Positions 1-8,168 of a stretch of DNA of 64,000 bases are shown here, piece after piece. The position numbers were made by a program, and so were the translations under genes. The stretch is from contig NZ_NFJL01000010.1 in the NCBI RefSeq assembly GCF_002159835.1, positions 62,001 through 126,000 of the forward strand. The letters run 5' to 3'. The notes under the pieces are model-generated. The model saw only the letters and a list, made by a program, of their open reading frames with translations, was not told the DNA's origin and searched no databases. Source of the DNA: Blautia sp. An249 (GTDB lineage Bacteria; Bacillota; Clostridia; Lachnospirales; Lachnospiraceae). How positions within the stretch are numbered: the first letter of the stretch is position 1; the number at the start of each line of letters is the position of its first letter.

Positions 1-135
1 AGCTTGCAAAATCGAAGCGTCGTTCAAAGAAACACCGCTGTTTTCGATATCGGACAGAATTTTACGGTTGGCGCTGGAAAACTCTGACAATCCGATACGC
101 TGCAGCTGTTCCGACCATGAGGACAGGCTATTCAT
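1..135 (-). CDS. Partial leftward protein, N-terminal 45 residues only
   Basis: Leftward reading frame that runs off the window edge. It starts at an ATG (135 to 133) preceded on the minus strand by an AAGGAGT ribosome binding site about 7 bases upstream. The visible part begins MNSLSSWSEQLQRIG and is hydrophilic, with no helix-turn-helix, signal peptide or membrane segment. I do not recognise the family. Being divergent from a Cro-like gene across a palindromic operator, it sits where a lysogeny-side gene such as a repressor or its partner normally lies. That role is inferred from position only. Confidence 0.6.
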   Translation of the reverse strand, partial: MNSLSSWSEQLQRIGLSEFSSANRKILSDIENSGVSLNDASILQA

Positions 136-197
136 ATGAGTTACTCCTTTCTGTGATTGCTAACGTATACCGTTATTCTAAAGCACTATCAAACAAA

Positions 198-218
198 TGT
201 AAACAACAAATGTTTACA
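198..218. promoter_or_regulatory. Palindromic operator in the divergent early control region
   Basis: Perfect inverted repeat TGTAAAC-N7-GTTTACA. It is overlapped by a 9-base direct repeat AACAAATGT at 192-200 and 205-213. It lies between a leftward gene and a rightward Cro-like HTH gene, ending about 20 bases before the latter's start, as expected of a repressor/Cro operator. The binding protein is inferred. Confidence 0.6.
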
Positions 219-238
219 AATTGACTGGAGGTGAAATT

Positions 239-448
239 GTGAAACGAACTTTGCCGACGTGGTGTAAAGAAGTAAAGAAGTCGATGATTGATGATGATCT
301 CAATGTGACTGAACTCGCAGAGCGTGTAGGGTTAAGCAGGAACTACGTTTCTGGAGTAGTAAACGGCCGTGTATATGCGCCGGAGATCGCAAAGATAATC
401 AGCAAAGATCGCAACATCACAGTTCCTTATACGGAAAATATCGTTTGA
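239..448 (+). CDS. Cro/CI-type helix-turn-helix regulator (69 aa)
   Basis: Small XRE-like DNA-binding protein, first gene of the rightward early operon. The helix-turn-helix is at about residues 22-45 (LNVTELAERVGLSRNYVSGV), followed by a short positively charged tail. I chose the GTG at 239 because GGAGGTG (227-233) sits 5 bases before it; an in-frame TTG at 221 would precede its own ribosome binding site. It probably binds the palindrome just upstream and opposes the lysogeny-side gene, a Cro-like role inferred from size and position. Confidence 0.7.
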   Translation: MKRTLPTWCKEVKKSMIDDDLNVTELAERVGLSRNYVSGVVNGRVYAPEIAKIISKDRNITVPYTENIV

Positions 449-480
449 TTACATTGTATCGGACAGAGGAGGATAGATAA

Positions 481-957
481 ATGGGAAAACATATAACAAA
501 AGCAGCCGGAAATGTCTTCGCTGAAGCACGATACCATGCGGCTGCGTTCAATGACCGCCTGTTCAGCCGGGAAGGGGCATCTGAGGAACTTGGAATAGAC
601 AGGAGCCGGTTGGCAAGGATCGAACTTGGAAGCAAAAATCCGTTTCCTGATGAGGTGCTTATGATGTCGGACATTTACAGTGCCCCGGAGTTAAAAAATT
701 ACTACTGCAAGCATATGTGCCCGCTCGGTAAAGACTTTCCGGAAGTGAAAGCGGAAGGCCTTGACAGGATCAGCGTAAAAGCCCTGTCATCTTTTCGGAA
801 GATCTCGGCCGCAAAGGAGCTGCTTCTGGACATTACCGAAGATGGAATTATTACGGAAGACGAAAAGGGAGATTTAACAAAGGTCATTGAGACACTTGAT
901 GAAGTAAGCAAGATAGCGCAGAGTTTAAGGATTTGGGCAGAGAAAAATCTGGAATAA
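481..957 (+). CDS. XRE-family transcriptional regulator (158 aa)
   Basis: The N-terminal 75 residues form an XRE-like helix-turn-helix domain (SREGASEELGIDRSRLARIE at about 29-48) with the usual continuation KNPFPDEVLMMSDIY. A C-terminal helical segment from about residue 95 is rich in Lys and Glu and may mediate oligomerisation or partner contact. A short Cys pair (YYCKHMC) lies between the two parts. A GGAGG site lies about 6 bases upstream. It is the second regulator of the early operon and likely acts on phage promoters; the target is unknown. Confidence 0.7.
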   Translation: MGKHITKAAGNVFAEARYHAAAFNDRLFSREGASEELGIDRSRLARIELGSKNPFPDEVLMMSDIYSAPELKNYYCKHMCPLGKDFPEVKAEGLDRISVKALSSFRKISAAKELLLDITEDGIITEDEKGDLTKVIETLDEVSKIAQSLRIWAEKNLE

Positions 958-970
958 AGGAGGCGTCGGC

Positions 971-1186
971 ATGCCAAATGGAGTATTAAAGGAAATTACG
1001 CCAGATGACAGGTCTTATTATATGGCAAGCGACATCACAGCGCTGCTCGGCATAAGCAAGTCTAAAGCGTACGACATGATCCGCACAATGAGGAAGGAAT
1101 GTATTGATGCCGGAAAACTTACCAAAGCATATCCGATCGGACGCATTCCCAAGAAGTATTTTGATGAATACTGCATGATCAACTGA
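971..1186 (+). CDS. Small winged-helix, excisionase-like DNA-binding protein (71 aa)
   Basis: Residues 17-45 (YMASDITALLGISKSKAYDM) match the helix-turn-helix of the excisionase/MerR-like group, in which an N-terminal helix-turn-helix is followed by a short strand and a basic wing (GRIPKKYFDEYC). GGAGG ends about 7 bases before the ATG. Such proteins in early phage operons serve as excisionases or small regulators. No integrase is visible, so the excision role cannot be judged. Confidence 0.6.
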   Translation: MPNGVLKEITPDDRSYYMASDITALLGISKSKAYDMIRTMRKECIDAGKLTKAYPIGRIPKKYFDEYCMIN

Positions 1187-1202
1187 GGAGGTGAACAGGA
1201 AG

Positions 1203-1370
1203 ATGTATGCGTATATTTGTCCTGACTGCGGTTGTTACCTTGATCCGGGTGAGAGATGCGACTGTGGAGAGGAAAGAGAGCGCGAAAAGGAAAAATCAGC
1301 AGAAATTTTGAAGATGCTGAAAGTAGAGAAAAGCGGTCAGATGAAGATCGAGTTTAAGGAGGCAATATGA
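1203..1370 (+). CDS. Short zinc-ribbon protein (55 aa)
   Basis: Very short gene beginning MYAYICPDCGCYLDPGERCD. Cys pairs at CPDC and CDC are spaced as in a rubredoxin-like zinc ribbon, followed by a highly charged Glu/Lys helix. It has a strong GAGGAGGTG ribosome binding site 10-17 bases upstream, and its stop overlaps the next start (ATGA). Such proteins are common in Lachnospiraceae phage early operons; the function is unknown. Confidence 0.6.
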   Translation: MYAYICPDCGCYLDPGERCDCGEEREREKEKSAEILKMLKVEKSGQMKIEFKEAI

Positions 1371-1723
1371 AGTATTTAAGACTTTACGATTTAAGAAATG
1401 AAACGGTGACGGTAATCCCGTATTCAAGAACCCCGCTGACAGCTGCACGGACACCACGGGATTCCGAGGCTAAGAAAAGAAAGGTGGGAAGACGTATAAT
1501 CCGGTGGGTAAAACACGCCGCTTTAGCAGTGGCAGAGTTTGCCGTATCACTTGCATCCGGACTGATTTTTCTTCAAATCATATCTGAGCGGTTACGGGAA
1601 ATCAGGGGGTATGATGCCGTTGGAAGTGAATACTTTGCGGCGGCATTCATTTCGGTGTTCGTGTTCTGTATCGTGGACTATATCTTAGAAGTGGTGAGGG
1701 AGTGGTTATGGACAAGAAGATGA
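1367..1723 (+). CDS. Small membrane protein, two predicted helices (118 aa)
   Basis: The N-terminal half is soluble and basic (KKRKVGRRIIRWVKH at about 37-51). It is followed by two hydrophobic segments at about residues 52-75 and 88-110, suggesting a hairpin in the cytoplasmic membrane with basic residues inside. The start overlaps the stop of the preceding zinc-ribbon gene, and the end overlaps the next gene by 16 bases, so the three are co-translated. No family is recognised. A superinfection-exclusion or envelope role is possible but unsupported. Confidence 0.55.
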   Translation: MKYLRLYDLRNETVTVIPYSRTPLTAARTPRDSEAKKRKVGRRIIRWVKHAALAVAEFAVSLASGLIFLQIISERLREIRGYDAVGSEYFAAAFISVFVFCIVDYILEVVREWLWTRR

Positions 1724-1950
1724 TCGAGGAGATGATGGGGCTGGAAATTCCGCAGGAAACTTATGAAAGAGCGGTTGAAGCTGCAAATAGAAAGCTTCAA
1801 TCAATAATCCAGCGTTTTGGCGATTGCAACGGCGTTAGACGGACACCGGGCTATCTGGCTAAATTAGTGATTGAAGCTGTCAAGTCAGAACTTTTAACGA
1901 AATATACACTGGCACGGGCTTTCGCCGATCGTGAGCATACGTTTTATTAA
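1708..1950 (+). CDS. Small soluble early protein (80 aa)
   Basis: Helical protein beginning MDKKMIEEMMGLEIPQETYE. I place the start at the ATG at 1708 behind GAGGGA rather than the in-frame GTG two codons earlier. It overlaps the preceding membrane-protein gene. It is mostly amphipathic helix with no motif I can name. Its position before the recombination module suggests a phage accessory role. Confidence 0.5.
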   Translation: MDKKMIEEMMGLEIPQETYERAVEAANRKLQSIIQRFGDCNGVRRTPGYLAKLVIEAVKSELLTKYTLARAFADREHTFY

Positions 1951-1990
1951 AAGCAACTCTATTTTAGCATGAGAAAGAGAGGAAATCAAT

Positions 1991-3109
1991 ATGAAAGATA
2001 TCATGGCATCATTGCCGGAAGTAATAAATGAGTACAAGGGATATAACCTCCTGATCCCGACAGCAACGGACGTCCAGCTCAATCCGTTCTACAAATTCCA
2101 TGTGGAAGAGGTCGCGGTGGATCTGAGTGAAACCAGCGGGGACATTTTCAAAGTCGGATCCGTAGATACCGGAAGGAAAGATGACAGAGGAAACAAGATC
2201 TATGCGGATGCATTTTCATTGTCAAAGCCGCTGCTCAATAAGATGGCTATGGCGGCAGGGATCCAGTTCAATCCGGAGCAGACGTATGGAGAACGCATTG
2301 ACCGGGTGACATACCGGGCGCATGCACAGGGAGCAATGAGAAAGGCGGATGGAACTTGCCGGACAGAAACAGATCAGAAAGAAATCTGCCTTGAAGATGA
2401 AGAGCAAAAATACAGGATTGAATTTGCGGACAAAGCTGCAAGAGGCATTACGGACGATAAGCAGGCAAAAGCCGCTGCTGAAATTTTCAAGGGAACATGG
2501 ACCAAGGCAACGAATAAATGGGGAAAGACGGTTGATGCTTATGTAATCGATGAATCAGATCGCGAGAAGTACATCGAGCGGTCGGTCATGGTGAACATGG
2601 CTCTCCTTAAAAAGACCTGGGCAGAAAAGGCGATCACCGGAGCAAAGCTCAGAGTGATCAGGGCGTTGCTCGGAGTAAAAGGAACATACACAAAAGAGGA
2701 ACTGAAAAAGAATTTTGCCATCCCGACCGTGGTTTTCTCGCCGGATTATTCTGATCCGACGGTGCGTCAGGCGATGCTTGCACAGGGGATCGGATCCGTG
2801 AACAATATGTTTGGCGCAGCGGCACTCCCTGTCAGGAAGGTTGATTTTGATGACGAAGATACCTTTGATGCCGAGGCATTTGCGAGCAATCCGGCATTTC
2901 AGAGCGATGCTCCAGATGATGATATCCCGGACGTACCGGAAGAAATCCCGAATGAGCCGGATATGAAAGAACCGCCGGCGCCGCAGGAGAATGAAGGATA
3001 TTTTTGTGACGGATGCGGTGTTGGAATCACTGAGAAAGTATATGAATACTCGCTGAATAAATACGGGCGCCCGCTGTGCGTCAAATGCCAGAGAGGGGTG
3101 GGCAGATAA
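1991..3109 (+). CDS. Putative phage single-strand annealing/recombination protein with C-terminal zinc ribbon (372 aa)
   Basis: The protein has a folded core (about residues 1-270), an acidic linker rich in Asp, Pro and Glu (about 285-335), and a C-terminal CxxC...CxxC zinc ribbon (CDGCG and CVKCQ). The core reads like single-strand annealing proteins: an early segment on a fixed set of parameters, then KLRVIRALLGVKGTYTKEEL before the acidic tail. It lies one gene before a fused SbcD-SbcC nuclease, the position in which phages place an annealase with its exonuclease partner. The family is inferred from context; no diagnostic RecT motif was identified. Its stop overlaps the next start (TAATG). 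Confidence 0.45.
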   Translation: MKDIMASLPEVINEYKGYNLLIPTATDVQLNPFYKFHVEEVAVDLSETSGDIFKVGSVDTGRKDDRGNKIYADAFSLSKPLLNKMAMAAGIQFNPEQTYGERIDRVTYRAHAQGAMRKADGTCRTETDQKEICLEDEEQKYRIEFADKAARGITDDKQAKAAAEIFKGTWTKATNKWGKTVDAYVIDESDREKYIERSVMVNMALLKKTWAEKAITGAKLRVIRALLGVKGTYTKEELKKNFAIPTVVFSPDYSDPTVRQAMLAQGIGSVNNMFGAAALPVRKVDFDDEDTFDAEAFASNPAFQSDAPDDDIPDVPEEIPNEPDMKEPPAPQENEGYFCDGCGVGITEKVYEYSLNKYGRPLCVKCQRGVGR

Positions 3110-3525
3110 TGAAACTGATCAAGATTACTACGGAAAACCAGATTTCAGTACATGATTTCCCGGAGGGAAGTTTTATGGAGCGGAATCAGGCGCTGAGAGA
3201 TCACATTGGTCCGAAGTGCGAACTTTATGAGCATGTTATGCCGAAGCGTCTGTATAAAGAGCTTCATGGATCCAGTAAAAGAGGAAACTGCGTAAGTATG
3301 CTGGTAGACGAAGACGGACATTATCATGATCTGCCTGAAAATCTTGTTGCATCATGGCTTTATGAGTCAGACAAGCATGGGTACCCAATTCTGGGGAATG
3401 TCCTGATTGTAGGAGAGAAATGGGAAGGTTCAGGCATCAGCTTTTGCGGGATTCCGGGGGATCAGTTCGACCTGCTCTTCCCGCAGCTTAGAAAATTAAC
3501 AGAGGAAGCGAGGAAAAATAGATGA
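3109..3525 (+). CDS. DUF3846-type phage protein (138 aa)
   Basis: I chose the ATG at 3109, overlapping the preceding stop, instead of a longer frame starting at 3076, because GAGAGGGG lies just upstream. The protein begins MKLIKITTENQISVHDFPEG and carries YEHVMPKRLYKEL, CVSMLVDEDG and HGYPILGNVLIVGE, which I recall as the conserved blocks of DUF3846, a small fold with an N-terminal strand-rich domain found in Firmicute mobile elements. Biochemical role unknown. It overlaps the nuclease gene by 4 bases, so both are probably made together. Confidence 0.65.
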   Translation: MKLIKITTENQISVHDFPEGSFMERNQALRDHIGPKCELYEHVMPKRLYKELHGSSKRGNCVSMLVDEDGHYHDLPENLVASWLYESDKHGYPILGNVLIVGEKWEGSGISFCGIPGDQFDLLFPQLRKLTEEARKNR

Positions 3526-6500
3526 AGATATTACATACAGCGGATTGGCATATAGGCCAGTTTAAAGGGCCGGTTGAGGACGGAGTGAATCTCCGTTCTC
3601 TCGACACGGTGAGATGCCTTGAGTTTATGGTTGAAACGGCAAGAGAGGTTCGCCCTGATCTTGTCTGCGTGAGCGGAGACATTTTCCATCAGGAACAGAT
3701 CGGTCCGGTTCGCTATTCGGATGAAATGGTCACGGCAACAAGGATTATCGAAGATCTTGCAGAATGTGCAAAGTTTGTGATCGTAATGCGAGGAACTCCG
3801 AACCATGACGGCGCCGGACAGTTCCGGGTACTGACGAAGATCCTTGAAAAGAATAAAAAGGTTGCGGTTGTTACTACGCCGCAGGTAATGTCCACTCCAA
3901 TCGCTGATGTTGCATGCATTCCCGGGTTTGATAAGCAGGAGTTCAGAGCACGGTTCCCGGGGTTGTCTTCCGAGGAGGAAAACACGACATGGACACAGTA
4001 TATCAGCAGTATGGTACTGGGGCTTAGGGCTCAGTGCTCACCGGATCGGGAGAAACCATCCATCCTGATGGCACATTACACGGTCCCGGGTTGCAACATG
4101 GAATCCGGACAGACGTCTTTCTTTTCAAATTTTGAACCGGTCATCCCGAGGGAAGCCCTCCAGACGGCGGATTATTCAGCGGTGCTTCTTGGGCATATCC
4201 ACCGGCCGCAGATCATAGATGGCTTAGACGATGTGTTTTACTCCGGAGCCATAAATGCTATGAACTTCAATGATGAAGGGCAGAGCAGGGGGTTCTGGAT
4301 ACATGAATTTGACCGGGGAAGCTTGAAAACTGGACATAGATACGAGACCCCGTACAGGAAGTTTCAGACGATCACGTGGTCACAGGAGGACGTTGAAAGC
4401 TACCTCCTTAACGGGAAAGAGTTTCTTTTCGCAGAAGGCTACCCGTTCATGGTGGCCGATAAGATTGTAAGGATTAAATATAATTGCACGATGGAGCAGA
4501 AAAAGGCTCTTAACATACCGATCCTTCAGTCTGATCTGTACGAAATGGGCGCATTCTATGTGGCAGATATCGAAGCTGAAAGCATGGTTGATGTGGCAAA
4601 TCGAGGGCTGTTATCGGAAGAAAGCGATCCTTTGATGAACTTGAAGAAATGGCTTTCGGAGAAATGCATTAAAGATGCTGATAAAGTTACGGAGCTTGCG
4701 GAGCCGATCATTGCGGCGGCGATGAAATCGGAAGCGACATCGGAGAACCATGGCGTACTCCGGCCGGTATCTATTTCCGTAAAAAACTATCGTAACTACA
4801 AGGAAGAAAGCTTTGATTTTTCAGATGTTTCGTTCTGCTCGATAAATGGAGTGAATGGAGCCGGAAAAAGCAGCCTTTTCATGGATGCGATTGCGGATTG
4901 CCTGTATGAAGAAACAAGAGAAGGAGACAATAAGGCGTGGATCCGGGGGACGGAAGACGCAAGAAGCGGATCGATAGAATTCGTATTCGACATAGGGGAA
5001 AATCGGTTCCGTGTCGTTAGGACCAGGACGAAATCCGGAAGGGCGACACTGAATATATCACAGAAAGATGGGGAAGAGTGGCTGAACCTGTCGGCAGAAC
5101 GCATCCGGGATACGCAGGATGAGATAGAAAAGATCCTCGGTATGGACTCGATGACATTCCGCAGCTGCGCTTTGATCATGCAGGATCAGTACGGATTGTT
5201 CTTGCAGGCGAAAAAAGAAGACAGGATGACCATTCTCGGAAATCTTTTAGGGCTTTCGATATATGGACTGATGGAGCAGGAGGCAAAGAAACTCCTGTCG
5301 GATACAAGGCGCAGCCTTATGGCCAAAAAGGAGGCCGTAAAGGTAAAGACAGAGTTCATCGAGGAGAAAGGGGATCCGGACAGTGAACTTGCCGAACTTG
5401 AAAAAAAGGCCGGCGAGCTGGCACAGATACGCAAGATGACGGATCAGGACATCGAGGTGTGCAAAGCGCAGATCGCAAATTATAAAGAGGCTCTGGCTAA
5501 GAGCGATGAACTTCTTCGGGCAACCGACGCAGCAAAGAAAGAACTTCTTTCGATACAGTCCGAAAAAGAAACCGCAGAGAAGGAGATGGAAACATACGAC
5601 ACATTCCTGTGTAATGCGGAAATGATTATGGCTAAAGCAGAAGAATGCGAGGCTGCGGAAGAAACAATTAAAAGACTGGCGCCGGATGTCACGGAATACG
5701 AGGCGTGTAAGCGCACTCTGGAAGAGAAAGAAAGCCAGATCCAGCGTTACGAAAATATCATAAATACCACCCGCATACAGAACAAATCAATAGAAGACCA
5801 ACTGGCGGCGATCGGTACCGAAGATGAAGATCTTATTTTTGAGAAACTGTATGAGCTTGATGCGAAGCGGCTGGAACTTACAGAAATGCGTAGGAAAAAG
5901 GATAAGTGCGCTGAATTCTCAGCGAAGAGCGCCAAAGCCCATTCGGAAGCGATTCAGAAGATCTCTGAATATTCCACGCAGCTTCGTGTTGCAGAATCAA
6001 GGCTTGAGGAATGCAAAAAGCAGCGGGATTTCATAGCGGACTCCGGATGCCCCGATATCGAGCATGCAACATGCCGTTTCCTCGAAAGCGCAAAAGAAGA
6101 CGCCGGTCGAATTGATGCTTTAGAAGATGAGGTGGCGGGCTTAAAAGGGTCTATACAGGGAGTAAGAGAATCGGATGAAGAGTATACGAAGTTTTGGAAC
6201 GAAGAGATTGCGGCGGTCGGCTACTCTGCAGAAAGGGAAAACGAATTAGTCGCAGAGATCGAATCGCTTAGCGCATACCAGAAAAAGAAATCTGAACTGG
6301 AAGAGAAGAAGGCGCTTAGAGCCCGCTTAGAAGGCGAAAAAGCATCTAACGATAAAACAATAGGCTCATGCGTTGAAAACGTCTCTACGGTCAGATTAGA
6401 AAGCGAGAGACTAACGGAAAAAGTTTTAAAGCTAACGGATACAGTTGAAAAGTATCAGGAAGCAAGGCGCTTGTCTCAGGATCTTCGTACATTCGCCGAT

Positions 6501-7352
6501 CAGAAAACTAACATTCCGGTTTATGCGGAAAGAAAGAAACACGTAGAAGAAAAGCTGAGAGTCCTTAAAGAGCAGGAAGAAAAGAAAAATGCGGAATGGG
6601 TACGGCTTACCGCAGAATATATACGCTTCAGGGATCAGCTCGCCGGTATGCCTTCCGGAAAAGAAGAACATCTTTCGGAACTGGAAAGAAAGAAGGCTGA
6701 TCTGGAGGAAAAGGCGTCATCTATGCAGGTAAGAAAAGGAGTGCTGCTCCAGAGGATTGAGGATACTAAAAAAATCCGAGAGGAGATCGGCAAGCTCAAA
6801 TCCGGTATTTCCTGTGACGCAGAGGATGCGGCGAGATACGAAGTTTTAAAGCAGGCATTCTCACAGGACGGTGTGCCGCATCAGATCGTCAGAAACATTA
6901 TTCCACATATCACAGATACGGCAAACAATATCCTGGGGCAGATGACCGGCGGGACAATGGGCGTTGAGTTTGTGATGGAACGGACCGTAAAGGGTAAGGA
7001 TGGAGACAAAGCAACTTTGGATGTGCTTATCGACGAATATGGAAAAACAACTCTGCCGTACGCTTCCAAAAGCGGCGGAGAGAAGGTTAAGGCGTCGCTG
7101 GCGGTAATCCTTGCTCTTTCGGAGATCAAGGCAACAGCGGCCGGGATCCAGCTCGGAATGTTGTTTATCGATGAGCCCCCGTTTCTTGATGACGACGGGG
7201 CACAGGCATATGTGGACTCGCTGGAAACAATACGCAGTCGCTATCCTGACGTCAAGATCATGGCTATAACACACGATGATGCCATGAAAGCAAGGTTCAG
7301 TCAGAGTATTACAGTCATCAAAACAGACGAAGGATCAAAAGTGATCTGTTAG
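3522..7352 (+). CDS. Fused SbcD-SbcC (Mre11-Rad50-like) exonuclease-ATPase (1276 aa)
   Basis: One polypeptide joins both subunits of the SbcCD nuclease. The N-terminal about 400 residues are the SbcD/Mre11 metallophosphoesterase: LHTADWHIG at 4-12 (metal-binding Asp-x-His), a GDIFH block, an NHD block near residue 90, and LLGHIHRPQ. From about 415 the SbcC/Rad50 ATPase follows: Walker A GVNGAGKSS at 443-451, then a long coiled coil (about 600-1090) interrupted near residue 843 by a hook-like CPDIEHATC. Signature SKSGGEK lies near 1182, Walker B LFIDEPP near 1215, and an ITHDD switch near the end. It probably resects phage DNA ends for recombination with the putative annealing protein. Hosts and most phages encode the two halves separately. 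Confidence 0.9.
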   Translation: MKILHTADWHIGQFKGPVEDGVNLRSLDTVRCLEFMVETAREVRPDLVCVSGDIFHQEQIGPVRYSDEMVTATRIIEDLAECAKFVIVMRGTPNHDGAGQFRVLTKILEKNKKVAVVTTPQVMSTPIADVACIPGFDKQEFRARFPGLSSEEENTTWTQYISSMVLGLRAQCSPDREKPSILMAHYTVPGCNMESGQTSFFSNFEPVIPREALQTADYSAVLLGHIHRPQIIDGLDDVFYSGAINAMNFNDEGQSRGFWIHEFDRGSLKTGHRYETPYRKFQTITWSQEDVESYLLNGKEFLFAEGYPFMVADKIVRIKYNCTMEQKKALNIPILQSDLYEMGAFYVADIEAESMVDVANRGLLSEESDPLMNLKKWLSEKCIKDADKVTELAEPIIAAAMKSEATSENHGVLRPVSISVKNYRNYKEESFDFSDVSFCSINGVNGAGKSSLFMDAIADCLYEETREGDNKAWIRGTEDARSGSIEFVFDIGENRFRVVRTRTKSGRATLNISQKDGEEWLNLSAERIRDTQDEIEKILGMDSMTFRSCALIMQDQYGLFLQAKKEDRMTILGNLLGLSIYGLMEQEAKKLLSDTRRSLMAKKEAVKVKTEFIEEKGDPDSELAELEKKAGELAQIRKMTDQDIEVCKAQIANYKEALAKSDELLRATDAAKKELLSIQSEKETAEKEMETYDTFLCNAEMIMAKAEECEAAEETIKRLAPDVTEYEACKRTLEEKESQIQRYENIINTTRIQNKSIEDQLAAIGTEDEDLIFEKLYELDAKRLELTEMRRKKDKCAEFSAKSAKAHSEAIQKISEYSTQLRVAESRLEECKKQRDFIADSGCPDIEHATCRFLESAKEDAGRIDALEDEVAGLKGSIQGVRESDEEYTKFWNEEIAAVGYSAERENELVAEIESLSAYQKKKSELEEKKALRARLEGEKASNDKTIGSCVENVSTVRLESERLTEKVLKLTDTVEKYQEARRLSQDLRTFADQKTNIPVYAERKKHVEEKLRVLKEQEEKKNAEWVRLTAEYIRFRDQLAGMPSGKEEHLSELERKKADLEEKASSMQVRKGVLLQRIEDTKKIREEIGKLKSGISCDAEDAARYEVLKQAFSQDGVPHQIVRNIIPHITDTANNILGQMTGGTMGVEFVMERTVKGKDGDKATLDVLIDEYGKTTLPYASKSGGEKVKASLAVILALSEIKATAAGIQLGMLFIDEPPFLDDDGAQAYVDSLETIRSRYPDVKIMAITHDDAMKARFSQSITVIKTDEGSKVIC

Positions 7353-7361
7353 GAGGGAACC

Positions 7362-8168
7362 ATGGGAAAACGTTACTATTGGCTGAAACTGCCGGAAGAT
7401 TTCTTCCGGCAGAAGCCGATAAAAAAACTCAGAAAGATCGCCGGCGGCGATACATACACAATCATCTATCTCAAAATGCTCCTGATTGCGATGAAGGAAG
7501 ACGGGAAACTCTATTTCGAGGGTGTGGAAGATGACTTTTACGAAGAACTTTCACTGGAATTGGATGAGGATTCCGAAAATGTAAAGGTTACCGTATTGTT
7601 CTTGATTCGACAAGGCTTAATGGAGTTGATTGATGAAACAGAGTACCGCCTGACAGAATGTGAGAAAATGGTGGGTTCTGAAAGTGCAAGCGCAGAACGT
7701 GTTAGACGTCATAGAGAAAACAAAGCGTTACAATGTAACACCAGTGTAACGGATGTGAAACGCAGCGGTAACGTAGAGAAAGAGATAGAGAAAGAGAAAG
7801 ATATAGAGATAGATAAGAATAATATATGCCCGGAGGTAGAAACCTCCGCGCAGGAGGTGTTCATATCCCTCCCCCTTGTAACGGGATCTGGATCTTTCGA
7901 TGTTACGATCAATTATTTGAATTCGCTCCGCCAACTGTATCCCGCTGTTGATGTGGAACAGGAGTTCCGGAAGATGTACGGATGGCTTGACAGCAATCCA
8001 AGGAACCGGAAAACGGCGAGGGGGATTAAACGGTTCATCACCGGATGGCTTGGACGAGCACAGGATCAGGCACCGGTCACAAGAACGGCTCCGGCCGACA
8101 ACCGGCGGCTGTCTACGGGAGAGTATATGAAGAATACGGCTGATTGGTACGGAGGTGATAACAGGTGA
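7362..8168 (+). CDS. Phage replisome organizer, DnaD-like initiator (268 aa)
   Basis: The N-terminal 120 residues form the phage replisome-organizer winged-helix domain (YYWLKLPEDFFRQKPIKKLR, then GDTYTIIYLKMLLIAM). A low-complexity linker of alternating Lys, Glu and Ile (about 140-165) follows, then a C-terminal DnaD-like domain ending RGIKRFITGWLGRAQ. Such proteins bind repeats inside their own gene, melt the origin and recruit the helicase loader. That fits the repeats at 7727-7906 and the loader gene immediately downstream, which overlaps by 4 bases. GGAGGG lies 5 bases before the ATG. Confidence 0.75.
   Translation: MGKRYYWLKLPEDFFRQKPIKKLRKIAGGDTYTIIYLKMLLIAMKEDGKLYFEGVEDDFYEELSLELDEDSENVKVTVLFLIRQGLMELIDETEYRLTECEKMVGSESASAERVRRHRENKALQCNTSVTDVKRSGNVEKEIEKEKDIEIDKNNICPEVETSAQEVFISLPLVTGSGSFDVTINYLNSLRQLYPAVDVEQEFRKMYGWLDSNPRNRKTARGIKRFITGWLGRAQDQAPVTRTAPADNRRLSTGEYMKNTADWYGGDNR
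7727..7906. other. Putative phage replication origin inside the replisome organizer gene
   Basis: Repeated TGTAAC-type hexamers occur in both orientations: GTTACA 7727-7732, TGTAAC 7734-7739, 7745-7750 and 7877-7882, GGTAAC 7767-7772, and TGTTAC 7901-7906. Between them lie a purine-rich, A-rich stretch (about 7774-7827) and a perfect hairpin CGGAGGT-AGAA-ACCTCCG (7831-7848). Iterons, an easily melted stretch and a stem-loop inside the initiator gene are the usual layout of such phage origins. Activity is inferred. Confidence 0.4.
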
